Shown in pieces: positions 17,456-26,509 of a DNA stretch of 64,000 bases. A program made the translations under genes and the position numbers. This DNA is from Actinoallomurus liliacearum. GTDB taxonomy: Bacteria; Actinomycetota; Actinomycetes; Streptosporangiales; Streptosporangiaceae. The first letter of the stretch is position 1; the number at the start of each line of letters is the position of its first letter. The stretch lies in the NCBI RefSeq assembly GCF_039542035.1, contig NZ_BAABHJ010000008.1:868001-932000 (forward strand), written 5' to 3'. The notes beneath the pieces were generated by a model. The model was not told where the DNA came from and ran no database searches. It saw only the letters and a program-made list of their open reading frames with translations.

Positions 17456-17779
17456 TCAGCCGCCGGCCAGGAGCCGCTGCACCTCGCTGGCCGCCTCGCG
17501 GTTCTCCTGCTCCTTGGCCTCGAAGGTGATCGCGGTGTTGGTGAGCGCCTCGTGCATGCCCTCGAGAGCCTGGATGACCTTGGCGAAGTCCTCGTTGAAC
17601 TCCTTGTGGACCGCGCCGAACGTCATCGCCGCTTCGCCGCCCCAGCCACGCATGAGGTCGTCCTTGTGACCTTCCAGCGTGTTCTGCAGGCCCTTGATGA
17701 TGTTGGCCTTGTCGTTGATCTCTCCCGCGGCCTGACGCATGGCCGCGTGATTGGCCTTGTGTGTACCGGACTCGGCCAT
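17456..17779 (-). CDS. esx: WXG100 protein (EsxA/EsxB type), partner
   Basis: 107 residues. Helix-turn-helix with WGG (DDLMRGWGGEAAMTFGAVHK, ~47) and a C-terminal helix without an obvious YxxxD/E. With the next gene, which has the signal, it should form the classical heterodimer. AGGAGG lies just before ATG 17779. It is first after a 281-bp gap behind eccB, so it may have its own promoter (17950-17978). Confidence 0.9.
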   Translation of the reverse strand: MAESGTHKANHAAMRQAAGEINDKANIIKGLQNTLEGHKDDLMRGWGGEAAMTFGAVHKEFNEDFAKVIQALEGMHEALTNTAITFEAKEQENREAASEVQRLLAGG

Positions 17780-17949
17780 CGGTCACCTCCTGTGACGTCG
17801 CGTGGTGCGCGCTCTCGCTCGTCGGTCTGGCTATCGGACGTGGGGAACGGTCGCACGGTTCCACCCATGCCACACCCCGTTGGCGACGATGACACCCCAC
17901 CAGCCGACCCCCGCGACCGGCGCCGTCGAACAGACCGACAGGTGACGCA

Positions 17950-17978
17950 TCATGACGCGAATCGCAAATAACTGTAAA
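17950..17978 (-). promoter_or_regulatory. Possible promoter for the WXG100 pair
   Basis: On the minus strand TTTACA and TCATGA are separated by 17 bases, about 170 bp upstream of the first WXG100 gene. The -10 match is weak. The 281-bp gap 17780-18060 holds no other feature I can support; it is noticeably less GC-rich around 17960-18060. Confidence 0.3.
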
Positions 17979-18060
17979 GGTATCGGCCGTCGCCTGTCCA
18001 TGACATTAGAGGGAGATTCGATACCTCGCATCCGGACGTTCACTAAGTGCGACCGAATAT

Positions 18061-19503
18061 TCATCCGGTCGGTTGTGCGCTCGGCTGACCAGCCTGGACG
18101 ATCGGATTCCGGGCTGCGGTCGGGTCGAGTATCGGTCCGTTCGGTATGAGTCCCACCACACCGGCCGGAACCGGCACCGCGTCGGTCGACAGCGTGTAAC
18201 CGAGTTTCTGTGCCACGTCCTTCGACTGCAGCGCGAATCGTCTTCCGTCAGTGACGAGAAAGACGGTGTTGATCTCATCTCTCTTTCCCTGTCCGGGAAG
18301 GACGCCGACCAGCGCCGCGCCGCCCGGCGGAAAGATCAACTGGTCCGCGTTGCTCGCTCCGCCGTACGCGTTGTCGGGCGGCGTCGACAGCGCCGCGCCC
18401 AGCGTCACCTGGGCGCCGGCGTTGCCGCTCACGTCGCTGTACGTGGCGCAGAGCGGGGTCGTGTCGGAGTAGGTGATGAAGCCCGGCATCCCGCCCTGCA
18501 GGTCGGGATTCGTAATGCTCCCGGCGTGCTTCGGCGCGCCGCTGAAGGCGTCGGGGTTGATCCGGTACGGACCGGCCTGGTCGCCGAGGGCGGCCTTCAC
18601 CGCGGGGTCGATCGTGAGGAGACGCGCCTCGATGTCGCTGACGGGGGCCAGTCCGTCGGCCATCAGCACGTACGACGCGGCGTTGGTCCCGGTCACGTTG
18701 GGCACGGTGAAGACCTGGCCCACTCGTCCCCGACCGTTCGGTCCGGTGGTGTTCTGGCCCAGACCCGGGATCGCGGGCGCCCGGAAGTCGGCGCCCGGGG
18801 TGAGCGCGTTGAGCCACTTCGGCGCCACCTTGGGCACGCTCGCCGTGGACGTGAGGGCGGGCAGCGCCTGCGCCGACACGCGCATCCGCTTGTTGTGCCA
18901 GATCACCCAGGGCTGCTGGTCGGCCTGGACGACGATCGCCTGGTAGGCGGGGAGCGGGTTGCCGCCGACGGCCTTGCCGGCGACGAGCGTGACCAGCGAG
19001 GTGTGTCCCCCGTTCGGCAGGTCGGCCGCGCGCACGCAGGCGGACCAGGGCATCTTGACCAGCTTTTTCGCGTCGGGAAGGGTGTCGGGCGCGCCGGGGA
19101 TGCCGACGGTCTGGCCGCGGTCGTACTTCGCCAGGGAGTCCCGGGAGACGAGGTGCTGCTTCGAGGCGTCGGCGCCGGACAGCAGCTTCGCCGAGGTGTA
19201 GTTCGCCACCGGGCAGAGCTTGCGGCTGCCGTCGAGGCACCAGATGTACCGCGCCCCGGTCTCCTTCTCGATGATGATCGCCCCCGGCTCTTCCAGGCCC
19301 TGGGTGCTCCCACCGTTTCTGATCAGCCCGATGATGCCGAACCCCGCCATCACGAGGATGGCGACCATCACGCCGATGAAGGACGCGACGTTCAGCCGGC
19401 GCATCGGCTGTTCGGGGGTGTCGGGCTCGCCGAGCATCAGCGCCTGGGACGCGCGTTGCGTCATCAGCCGATGCGCCTGGAGGAGGTCCTTCCTGGTCTG
19501 CAT
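18061..19503 (-). CDS. eccB: ESX core membrane component EccB
   Basis: 480 residues. The family N-terminus (QTRKDLLQAHRLMTQRASQA) precedes one membrane helix (~40-63, FIGVMVAILVMAGFGIIGLI) and a large periplasmic domain. That domain has two cysteines (YIWCLDGSRKLCPV) and R-type repeats ending near GVVGLIPNGPILD. EccB builds the outer part of the ESX inner-membrane complex. It lies 15 bp downstream of eccD in one operon. Length fits the family. Confidence 0.93.
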   Translation of the reverse strand: MQTRKDLLQAHRLMTQRASQALMLGEPDTPEQPMRRLNVASFIGVMVAILVMAGFGIIGLIRNGGSTQGLEEPGAIIIEKETGARYIWCLDGSRKLCPVANYTSAKLLSGADASKQHLVSRDSLAKYDRGQTVGIPGAPDTLPDAKKLVKMPWSACVRAADLPNGGHTSLVTLVAGKAVGGNPLPAYQAIVVQADQQPWVIWHNKRMRVSAQALPALTSTASVPKVAPKWLNALTPGADFRAPAIPGLGQNTTGPNGRGRVGQVFTVPNVTGTNAASYVLMADGLAPVSDIEARLLTIDPAVKAALGDQAGPYRINPDAFSGAPKHAGSITNPDLQGGMPGFITYSDTTPLCATYSDVSGNAGAQVTLGAALSTPPDNAYGGASNADQLIFPPGGAALVGVLPGQGKRDEINTVFLVTDGRRFALQSKDVAQKLGYTLSTDAVPVPAGVVGLIPNGPILDPTAARNPIVQAGQPSAQPTG

Positions 19504-19518
19504 CTCTTCTCCGCCGGG

Positions 19519-20919
19519 TCAGCCCGCGAGATCGCGGATGTAGTCGTACAGGCCGAGCACACCGGGAGCGAGCGCGATCAACGCGACGATGAGCAGGATC
19601 TCCACGATGTCCCCCGCCCGCGCCCAGAACGGCGACGGGCGGTTCTCCGGCAGCCAGCCGCCCACCGCGACGACGACGAGCGCGCCGACGACCAGGGAGA
19701 TGAGCACGACGACCCGTGACACCTGCCCGGTGGCGTGCAGCGACTGGCCGACGGCCAGCATGACCAGCCCGGCGAACCCGGAGAGCAGGAACCACAGCCG
19801 CTGCGCGCGGCCGCGGAAGATCCTCGAGCGCAGCAGCAGGGTCAGCGACGTCACGGCGCAGGCGACCGGCGCGGCCCAGCCGTCGGTGAACGCGAGCGCG
19901 AACTCGCCCACCAGCCCGACCAGCGCGATGCCCACGGCCATCCCGGTGACGAACCGGTCGGCCCGCCGGGTGCGGCCGAGCACCGCCTGGCCGTCCACCA
20001 TCAGCGTGTCGCGGCGCAGGTCGTCGGCGCTGGTCGGGACCGGCGGAAGCGTCACCCGGGCCATCCGGAACGCCAGCGTCGGGATGAGCGGCGTCAACGC
20101 GAGGGTCACCGCCACCGTGACGGCCGCGACACCGCCCGCCGAGACGCCGTCGTAGAAGAGGGCGACCGTCGTGCCGATCGTGCCCATCAGCGCGGCGAAG
20201 GCGGCACCGAGGAAGGTCGGCACTCCGTCGGCGATCGCGAACGCCGCGATCACCGCGACCAGGACCACCGCGGCGAACCCGGCGACGAGGTGCGGCGCCC
20301 CGAAGTCCCAGGGCGGAGTCGTCTTCTTCATGGGGCCGAGCAGGCCGGCCACGAAGGCGTACGGCAGCGCGACCAGGCCGATGACCGAACCGGCGACGCC
20401 GTCGCCCATGGCCCGGGACAGGGTGACCCCGGCGACGAGCAGCAGCAGGCCGACGGCGCCGGCGGTGATGGCGGGCACGATCCAGGGCGGTCCGGAGAAC
20501 AGCGGGAGCACCGATCCGACGGTCAGCGCGGCCGCGCCCACGCCGATGCCGACGCGGCGGGCGTGCTCCGGACGCCAGCGGTCCGGCTTCTCGTTGACGC
20601 CCGTCGCCACCACGTCGGCGACGTCGTCGAAGGCCATCTCCGGCAGCTGCGACATTCCGGGACGGAGGTAGACCACCTGGCCGTCGCGAAGGCCGGCCTG
20701 GTTCGGCGTCGCGCTGGGGTCGAGGGGCGGCTCGTCCAGTCGTTGCAGCACCCAGCCGCCGTGCCCGAGGCCGACATTGGCCAAATCGTCACCGGCGTGT
20801 CGAAGAATGGTCGGGAAAAGTTCGGCGAAAGGCACATCCGCCGGGAGCGAGATGTCAAGCCTCCGACTCGGCCCCACGACCGTGACCCTGCACAGATCCG
20901 CTCCAGCGGTCGGGCTCAC
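19519..20919 (-). CDS. eccD: ESX transporter channel component EccD
   Basis: 466 residues from GTG 20919, which has GAGGAG 4 bases upstream (ATG 20955 is the alternative). A ubiquitin-like N-domain (DLCRVTVVGPSRRLDISLPA, ending before residue 110) is followed by about eleven membrane helices (for example AVVLVAVIAAFAIADGVPTF, VVVLISLVVGALVVVAVGGW). EccD dimers line the ESX membrane vestibule. It is the first gene of the leftward operon, divergent from eccC. Confidence 0.93.
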   Translation of the reverse strand: MSPTAGADLCRVTVVGPSRRLDISLPADVPFAELFPTILRHAGDDLANVGLGHGGWVLQRLDEPPLDPSATPNQAGLRDGQVVYLRPGMSQLPEMAFDDVADVVATGVNEKPDRWRPEHARRVGIGVGAAALTVGSVLPLFSGPPWIVPAITAGAVGLLLLVAGVTLSRAMGDGVAGSVIGLVALPYAFVAGLLGPMKKTTPPWDFGAPHLVAGFAAVVLVAVIAAFAIADGVPTFLGAAFAALMGTIGTTVALFYDGVSAGGVAAVTVAVTLALTPLIPTLAFRMARVTLPPVPTSADDLRRDTLMVDGQAVLGRTRRADRFVTGMAVGIALVGLVGEFALAFTDGWAAPVACAVTSLTLLLRSRIFRGRAQRLWFLLSGFAGLVMLAVGQSLHATGQVSRVVVLISLVVGALVVVAVGGWLPENRPSPFWARAGDIVEILLIVALIALAPGVLGLYDYIRDLAG

Positions 20920-20958
20920 GCGACTCCTCGCTTCCTCTCGGGCCGGCGATGACATCGC

Positions 20959-20995
20959 TCACCACCGGAGGAATCACTTACTCCGCCGGTGATGA
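20959..20995. promoter_or_regulatory. 37-bp dyad between divergent eccD and eccC
   Basis: Inverted repeat centred on base 20977 with 14 of 18 complementary pairs; the strongest arms are CACCGG and CCGGTGATGA. It lies 40 bp from the eccD start and 85 bp from the eccC start, so one protein bound here could control both halves of the secretion core. Confidence 0.5.
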
Positions 20996-21079
20996 CTCTT
21001 AAGATGACAGCTCAGACCAGACGACGCCAAAATTATCAACAAACGAGCGCTCGACCGCTGGACGCAGGAGAGAAGCCCG

Positions 21080-24000
21080 ATGAGCACCGTCCTCGTGCGA
21101 CGCAAGGAGCGCCGGCAACCCCCGGAGATGCCGCGCGGCGAGATCCTGCTCGAGTCGCCGCCCGAGCTACCCGAGGTGGTCGGCAACTCGTTCCAGAACG
21201 TCCTCATGTACCTGCCGATGGCGGCGGGCGCGGGCGCGATGGTCTTCATGGTGGTGAACCCCAACTCCAGCCCGCTGCAGTGGGTGTCCAGCGGCATGTT
21301 CGCCCTGTCGATGTTCGGCATGATGCTGGGCCAGGTCGGCCGGCAGAGCGGCGAGCGCAAGATGAAGCTCAACGGCGCGCGCCGCGACTACCTGCGCTAC
21401 CTCGGCCAGGTCCGGCGCCAGGTCCGCCGCGCCGCGAAGATGCAGCGTGAGGCGCTGGAGTGGATGAGCCCGACCCCCTCGGGCCTGTGGTCCATCGTGA
21501 TGAGCGCCCGGCTGTGGGAGCGCCGTCCCGCCGACCCGGACTTCGGGCAGGTGCGCATCGGGACGGGCGCGCAGAAGCTGGCCGTGCAGCTCATCCCCCC
21601 GGAGACCAAGCCGGTCGAGGACCTGGAGCCGATGAGCGCGGGCGCCCTGCGCCGCTTCATGCGCACGCACTCCAACGTGCCCGACCTGCCGGTGGCCATC
21701 AACCTGGCGTCGTTCGCGCGCATCTATCCGACGGGTGATCCGGCCGCCGTCTACGGCATGGTCCGCGCGATGGTCGGGCAGATCGCCGCCCTGCACTCCC
21801 CCGACGACGTGCGCGTCTCGGTGTGCGCCTCCCCGGAGCGGATGCCGTGGTGGCAGTGGGTGAAGTGGCTGCCGCACGCGCTGCACCCGACGGAGTACGA
21901 CGCCGCGGGGCAGGTCCGCCTGCTCGCCCGCACGATGACGGAACTGGAGTCGCTGCTCGGCGCGGAGATGAAGGACCGGCCGCGGTTCAGCCCCGGCCTC
22001 ACCGCCTCCGACCTGCCCTACCACATCGTGATCGTCGACGGCGGCGAGGCGTCGTACGACTCCCAGATCGCCGCGGACGGCATCGACGGCGTCTGCGTCA
22101 TCGACCTCACCGGCACGACCAACCCGGTCGGCGACGCGCACATGCTGCGGCTCGATGTCACGCCCGACCGCGTCTCCATGCTGCAGCGCGACCGTACGGG
22201 AAAGGACGTGGCCCGGCCGATCTGCCGGCCGGACGACATCTCGATCCAGCAGGTCGAGGCGCTGGCCCGGCAGCTCAGCCCGCTGCGGACCAGCTCCGCC
22301 AGCGCACCGGACGACGACGCGCTGTCGGCCGACCTCACGCTGACGTCCCTGCTCGGCGTGCAGGACCCGTACAACGTCGACCCCACCGTCGTCTGGCGGC
22401 CCCGCGCCCAGCGCAACCGGCTCCGGGTGCCGATCGGCATCGACGGTGACGGCCGCGCGGTCGACCTGGACATCAAGGAGGCCGCGCAGGGCGGGTATGG
22501 CCCGCACGGGCTGGTCATCGGCGCGACCGGTTCGGGCAAGTCCGAACTGCTGCGCACGCTCGTGCTGGGCCTGGCGATGACGCACTCCTCGGAGATCCTC
22601 AACTTCGTCCTCGTCGATTTCAAGGGCGGCGCGACGTTCCTGGGCATGGACGGTCTGCAGCACGTCTCGGCGATCATCACCAACCTCGAGGACGAGCTCC
22701 CGCTGGTCGACCGGATGTACGACGCGCTGCACGGCGAGATGGTGCGCCGCCAGGAGCTCCTCCGGGCGGCCGGCAACTACGCCTCGCTGCGCGACTACGA
22801 GCGCGCCCGCACGGAGGGGGCACCGCTCGCCCCCCTTCCCACGTTGTTCGTGGTGCTGGACGAGTTCTCCGAGCTGCTGTCGGCCAAGCCCGACTTCGCC
22901 GAGCTGTTCGTCATGATCGGCCGGCTCGGCCGGTCGCTGGGCGTGCACCTGCTGCTCGCCTCGCAGCGCCTCGAGGAGGGCAAGCTGCGCGGCCTGGACA
23001 CCCACCTGTCCTACCGCGTCGGCCTGCGGACCTTCTCGGCCATGGAGTCGCGCGTCGTCCTCGGCGTGCCCGACGCGTACGAGCTGCCGCAGGCGCCCGG
23101 TAACGGCTACCTGAAGATCGGCACCGAGTCGATGGTCCGGTTCAAGGCGGCGTACGTCTCCGGGCCTGTGGAGGCCGAGGTGTCCTCCGGAGCCGGTCGC
23201 AGCACGGTCGTACGGCAGATCGTGCCGTACCTCCCGGACTACATCCGGCCCCAGGTCGTCGAGGAGCCCCAGTCCGAGGAGGCGGAGCAGCAGAACAGCC
23301 AGGACTCCCTGTTCGACGTCGTCGTCCGCCAGCTCGAGGGGTACGGCCCGCCGCCGCACCAGATCTGGCTGCCGCCGCTGGACGAGCCGCCGACGCTCGA
23401 CCAACTGCTGCCGGCGCTGGCGCCGACGTCTCAGCACGGCCTGACCACCCCGGCGGGCTGGGACGGTCGCGGCAGGATGCTCGCCGTCGCCGGCATCGTG
23501 GACAAGCCCTTCCAGCAGCGCCGCGACCCGTACTGGGTGGACCTGTCGGGCGCGGCCGGCCACGTCGGGATCGCGGGCGGCCCGCAGTCCGGGAAGTCCA
23601 CCGCCCTCCGGACCCTGATCGCCTCGCTGGCACTGTTGCACACGCCGCAGGAGGCGCAGTTCTACTGCCTCGACTTCGGTGGTGGCACGCTGGGGGCGCT
23701 GGCCGGCCTGCCGCACATCGGCGGCGTCGCGAGCCGCCTCGACGCCGACCGGGTGCGCCGCACCGTGGCGGAGGTCACCCAGCTGCTCGACCGCCGCGAG
23801 CAGGAGTTCGCCGAGCGCGGGATCGACTCGATGGCCACCTTCCGGCGCCTGCGGGCCTCCGGCGAGTACGCCGGGGACGGCTACGGCGACGTGTTCCTCG
23901 TCGTCGACAACTGGCTCACGCTGCGCCAGGACTACGAGAACCTCGAGGGCACCATCACCCAGCTCGCCGCGCGCGGCCTCGGGTACGGCGTCCACGTCGT

Positions 24001-25042
24001 CGCGGCGACCAACAAGTGGACCGAGTTCCGGTCGAGCGTCCGCGACCTGTTCGGCACCAAACTCGAACTGCGCCTCGGCGACGCCTTCGAGTCCGAGATC
24101 AACCGCAAGCTCGCCGACAACGTCCCGACCGGACGGCCCGGCCGTGGCCTCACCCCCGACGGGCTGCACTTCCTCACCGCGCTGCCCCGGATCGACGGCG
24201 ACGTCGCCGCGGACTCCCTCTCCGACGGGGTCGGCAAGCTCGTCCGCTCCATCGCGGACTCCTGGCACGGGCCGGCCGCGCCGCAGGTCCGCATGCTGCC
24301 GAGCCTCCTGCCCATCGAGCAGTTGCCGCCGGCCGCGCAGACCGGCGCCCGGATCCCGATCGGCATCGACGAGGACGCGCTGTCGCCGGTGTACCTGGAC
24401 TTCGCGCACGACCCGCACTTCCTGATCTTCGGCGACGCCGAGTGCGGCAAGTCCAACCTGCTCCGCGTCATCACGAAGAGCATCGCCGAGCGCTACGAGC
24501 CCGAGAACGCCCGGATGATCTTCATCGACTACAGCCGGGCGCTGCTGGACGCGGCCGAGCTCGAACACCGCATCGGGTACGCCGCGTCCTCCACCGCCGC
24601 CGCCACCCTGGTCAAGGACATCCAGGCGGCGATGACCAAGCGGCTGCCCCCGTCGGACCTGACCCCGGACCAGTTGCGCAGCAGGTCCTGGTGGACCGGG
24701 CCGGAGTTGTTCCTGATCATCGACGACTACGACATGGTCGCGACCTCGGAGAACCCGCTGCGGGGCATCGCCGAGCTCCTCCCGCAGGCGCGGGACATCG
24801 GCCTGCACGTCATCGTGTCCCGTTCCTACGGCGGCGCCGGTCGCGCCCTGTACGACCCGGTCATCCAGCGCATCAAGGAGATGGGTTCCCCCGGCATGGT
24901 GATGTCCGGCAACAAGGATGAAGGCGTCCTGCTCGGCAACATCAAGGGCCACAAGCTGCCCCCGGGCCGCGGCTACCTGGTCGACCGCCGCAGCGGCACC
25001 CGCCTCATCCAGACCGCGCAAGTGGACGGTGCGCAGCCATGA
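21080..25042 (+). CDS. eccC: ESX FtsK/SpoIIIE-type ATPase EccC (EccCa-EccCb in one chain)
   Basis: 1320 residues. Two N-terminal membrane helices (~38-80) and a stalk lead to three ATPase domains. Walker A motifs are GATGSGKSE (~481), GGPQSGKST (~832) and GDAECGKSN (~1117). Domain 1 also has the intact VDFKGGATF and LFVVLDEFSELL. Domain 2 has CLDFGGGT and domain 3 has FIDYSRALLD, which are less conserved catalytically, as in other EccCs where they bind substrate signals. AGGAGA precedes ATG 21080. It is the motor for export of WXG100 and related substrates. Confidence 0.95.
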   Translation: MSTVLVRRKERRQPPEMPRGEILLESPPELPEVVGNSFQNVLMYLPMAAGAGAMVFMVVNPNSSPLQWVSSGMFALSMFGMMLGQVGRQSGERKMKLNGARRDYLRYLGQVRRQVRRAAKMQREALEWMSPTPSGLWSIVMSARLWERRPADPDFGQVRIGTGAQKLAVQLIPPETKPVEDLEPMSAGALRRFMRTHSNVPDLPVAINLASFARIYPTGDPAAVYGMVRAMVGQIAALHSPDDVRVSVCASPERMPWWQWVKWLPHALHPTEYDAAGQVRLLARTMTELESLLGAEMKDRPRFSPGLTASDLPYHIVIVDGGEASYDSQIAADGIDGVCVIDLTGTTNPVGDAHMLRLDVTPDRVSMLQRDRTGKDVARPICRPDDISIQQVEALARQLSPLRTSSASAPDDDALSADLTLTSLLGVQDPYNVDPTVVWRPRAQRNRLRVPIGIDGDGRAVDLDIKEAAQGGYGPHGLVIGATGSGKSELLRTLVLGLAMTHSSEILNFVLVDFKGGATFLGMDGLQHVSAIITNLEDELPLVDRMYDALHGEMVRRQELLRAAGNYASLRDYERARTEGAPLAPLPTLFVVLDEFSELLSAKPDFAELFVMIGRLGRSLGVHLLLASQRLEEGKLRGLDTHLSYRVGLRTFSAMESRVVLGVPDAYELPQAPGNGYLKIGTESMVRFKAAYVSGPVEAEVSSGAGRSTVVRQIVPYLPDYIRPQVVEEPQSEEAEQQNSQDSLFDVVVRQLEGYGPPPHQIWLPPLDEPPTLDQLLPALAPTSQHGLTTPAGWDGRGRMLAVAGIVDKPFQQRRDPYWVDLSGAAGHVGIAGGPQSGKSTALRTLIASLALLHTPQEAQFYCLDFGGGTLGALAGLPHIGGVASRLDADRVRRTVAEVTQLLDRREQEFAERGIDSMATFRRLRASGEYAGDGYGDVFLVVDNWLTLRQDYENLEGTITQLAARGLGYGVHVVAATNKWTEFRSSVRDLFGTKLELRLGDAFESEINRKLADNVPTGRPGRGLTPDGLHFLTALPRIDGDVAADSLSDGVGKLVRSIADSWHGPAAPQVRMLPSLLPIEQLPPAAQTGARIPIGIDEDALSPVYLDFAHDPHFLIFGDAECGKSNLLRVITKSIAERYEPENARMIFIDYSRALLDAAELEHRIGYAASSTAAATLVKDIQAAMTKRLPPSDLTPDQLRSRSWWTGPELFLIIDDYDMVATSENPLRGIAELLPQARDIGLHVIVSRSYGGAGRALYDPVIQRIKEMGSPGMVMSGNKDEGVLLGNIKGHKLPPGRGYLVDRRSGTRLIQTAQVDGAQP

Positions 25043-25119
25043 CCGGAGGTCGCCGGCCTCGACCGGGCCGTCGACGCGGATCCTGGTGAGACACCGAGGC
25101 GGAGTAGGGAGTCGGCGCC

Positions 25120-25635
25120 GTGATCCCTGAGCACCGGACGATCGTGTTACGTCAGCAGACGGCCGGGCTGATCCGCCAGGTCGGGCTGGAGTTGTGCGAT
25201 CGCGGTGGCAACGTGCTGGCCAGGGCCGCCGGGGACGAACGCGTGATCGTCTCGGCCCTGGACGGTCGGCCGATCATGGCCCTGGAGGGGCGCCGGTGCC
25301 CGATCAGAGTCGTCGATCCCGGGGGCGGCGCGCTGGGAATGATCGAGCAACGCTCCCGGAGATTCGCCACCCCCCGACTCGCCATCACGGGCCCACGGGG
25401 AGAACCGGTCGCCACACTCAGCGGGCCGTTCCGGGAGATGCGGCTATGCGACACCTCGGGAGCCCTGGTCGCCGACATGCTGATGGAGGGCGGCGCACAG
25501 GTGCTGATCCTGCGCGAACCCGCCGAACCACTCAATTCTCTGGTTCTGGCTTCAGCCATTGCAGCAAATCGAATTTTCGGCTGGTCCAGAATTAACAAAC
25601 GAAACCGAACCGCCGCCGTTAGATGGCGAATGTGA
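25120..25635 (+). CDS. LURP-one/tubby-like (scramblase-fold) protein
   Basis: 171 residues from GTG 25120, with GGAG about 12 bases upstream. A series of short beta-strands (GLELCDRGGNVLARAAGDER, RLAITGPRGEPVATLSGPF, MRLCDTSGALVADMLMEG) fits the LURP-one-related/tubby-like barrel. The tail is basic (KRNRTAAVRWRM). It follows eccC by 77 bp on the same strand. Such proteins occur near other type VII loci in my memory, but no function is known. Confidence 0.5.
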   Translation: MIPEHRTIVLRQQTAGLIRQVGLELCDRGGNVLARAAGDERVIVSALDGRPIMALEGRRCPIRVVDPGGGALGMIEQRSRRFATPRLAITGPRGEPVATLSGPFREMRLCDTSGALVADMLMEGGAQVLILREPAEPLNSLVLASAIAANRIFGWSRINKRNRTAAVRWRM

Positions 25636-25709
25636 CCTCTGGCACGATTCTTACACGATCACGTGAGGTAGGTTGTACGAACTCGATCTACCGGGTTCAG
25701 GGGGATTAT

Positions 25710-26015
25710 ATGGGCAACGGCGACGAGATCGTACACAACACGGGGAACATCCGGGCACTGGGAAAGCAGTTCGAAACCACGGTTACCCCGGAACTGAACA
25801 AGGCCATCGCCCAGGCAGGTGCGTTACATCTCGCGGAAAGCGCATTCACCGCCGTCACGTACGCGCTCGCCATCGCCTACACCGAGGCCAGCGCCTACCT
25901 GATCAAGGACATGCAGTCCAAGGTCGAAAAAGCTCACGTGATCGGCGAGAACCTCTACAAGACAGCCAGGATCTGGGACGACTCCGAGCAGAAGAGCACC
26001 GTTACCGAGGCATGA
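25710..26015 (+). CDS. EspC/WXG-like small type VII target protein
   Basis: 101 residues from ATG 25710 after a CAGGGGG site. It is two helices (NIRALGKQFETTVTPELNKA, AFTAVTYALAIAYTEASAYL) followed by a linker, without WXG itself. Composition and length resemble EspC-type ESX targets (DUF2580). A tail AHVIGENLYKTARIWDDSEQ carries an acidic end. It overlaps an in-frame ATG of the next gene as ATGA. Probably a co-secreted partner. Confidence 0.55.
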   Translation: MGNGDEIVHNTGNIRALGKQFETTVTPELNKAIAQAGALHLAESAFTAVTYALAIAYTEASAYLIKDMQSKVEKAHVIGENLYKTARIWDDSEQKSTVTEA

Positions 26016-26056
26016 CCGCCCCGGCCCACCGACCACGAGCGATCGGAAAGACGGCG

Positions 26057-26497
26057 ATGGAGCAGAACGACGGTCTGTGGCAGGCCCTGGACGCGATGGC
26101 GGGCGAGGCGACGGAGTACTTCCAGAAGGCCCGGCTGTTACAGGAGAGAATGGCCGGGATCACCGGCACGGCGGTCACCGACGACGGCTACATCAAGGTG
26201 ACGTGGCGCGACGGCGGGATCGACGGGTTGGAGATCAATCCGCGGGCGATGCGCATGGGGTCGGCCGACCTGGCCGAGACGATCCTGCGGCTGAGCCACG
26301 AGGCCAGGGCCGACAGCCGCAGACAGTCCGACGCCGTGATGAGCGATCTGTTCGGTACGCAGAACCCGGCCGGGATCGTCGCCGACAAAGAGGGCCTGCA
26401 GGAGAGCATCGACATGATGCGCGACGTCTTCACCGGCGCGATCGGCGATTCCAAAGATCTCATCGACCGGTTACAGCGCCGCCTCCGCCAGGACTGA
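26057..26497 (+). CDS. YbaB/EbfC-fold protein, type VII-associated
   Basis: 146 residues from ATG 26057 (GGAAAG 7 bases upstream); ATG 26012 is in frame and overlaps the upstream stop. It has the YbaB core: helix YFQKARLLQERMAGI, strands VTDDGYIKVTWRDGGIDGLE, then INPRAMRMGSADLAETILRL. True EbfC proteins are near 100 residues; the longer C-terminus here resembles the EspL-like proteins of ESX loci. Probably a DNA-binding or chaperone-like accessory factor. Confidence 0.65.
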   Translation: MEQNDGLWQALDAMAGEATEYFQKARLLQERMAGITGTAVTDDGYIKVTWRDGGIDGLEINPRAMRMGSADLAETILRLSHEARADSRRQSDAVMSDLFGTQNPAGIVADKEGLQESIDMMRDVFTGAIGDSKDLIDRLQRRLRQD

Positions 26498-26509
26498 GCC
26501 GGACCCCGG

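Noticed and set aside
21167..25021. 1284-codon open frame antisense to eccC
   Set aside because: It mirrors eccC in a very GC-rich gene; the translation is Arg/Val/Gly/Asp-biased without domains, while eccC has all expected motifs.
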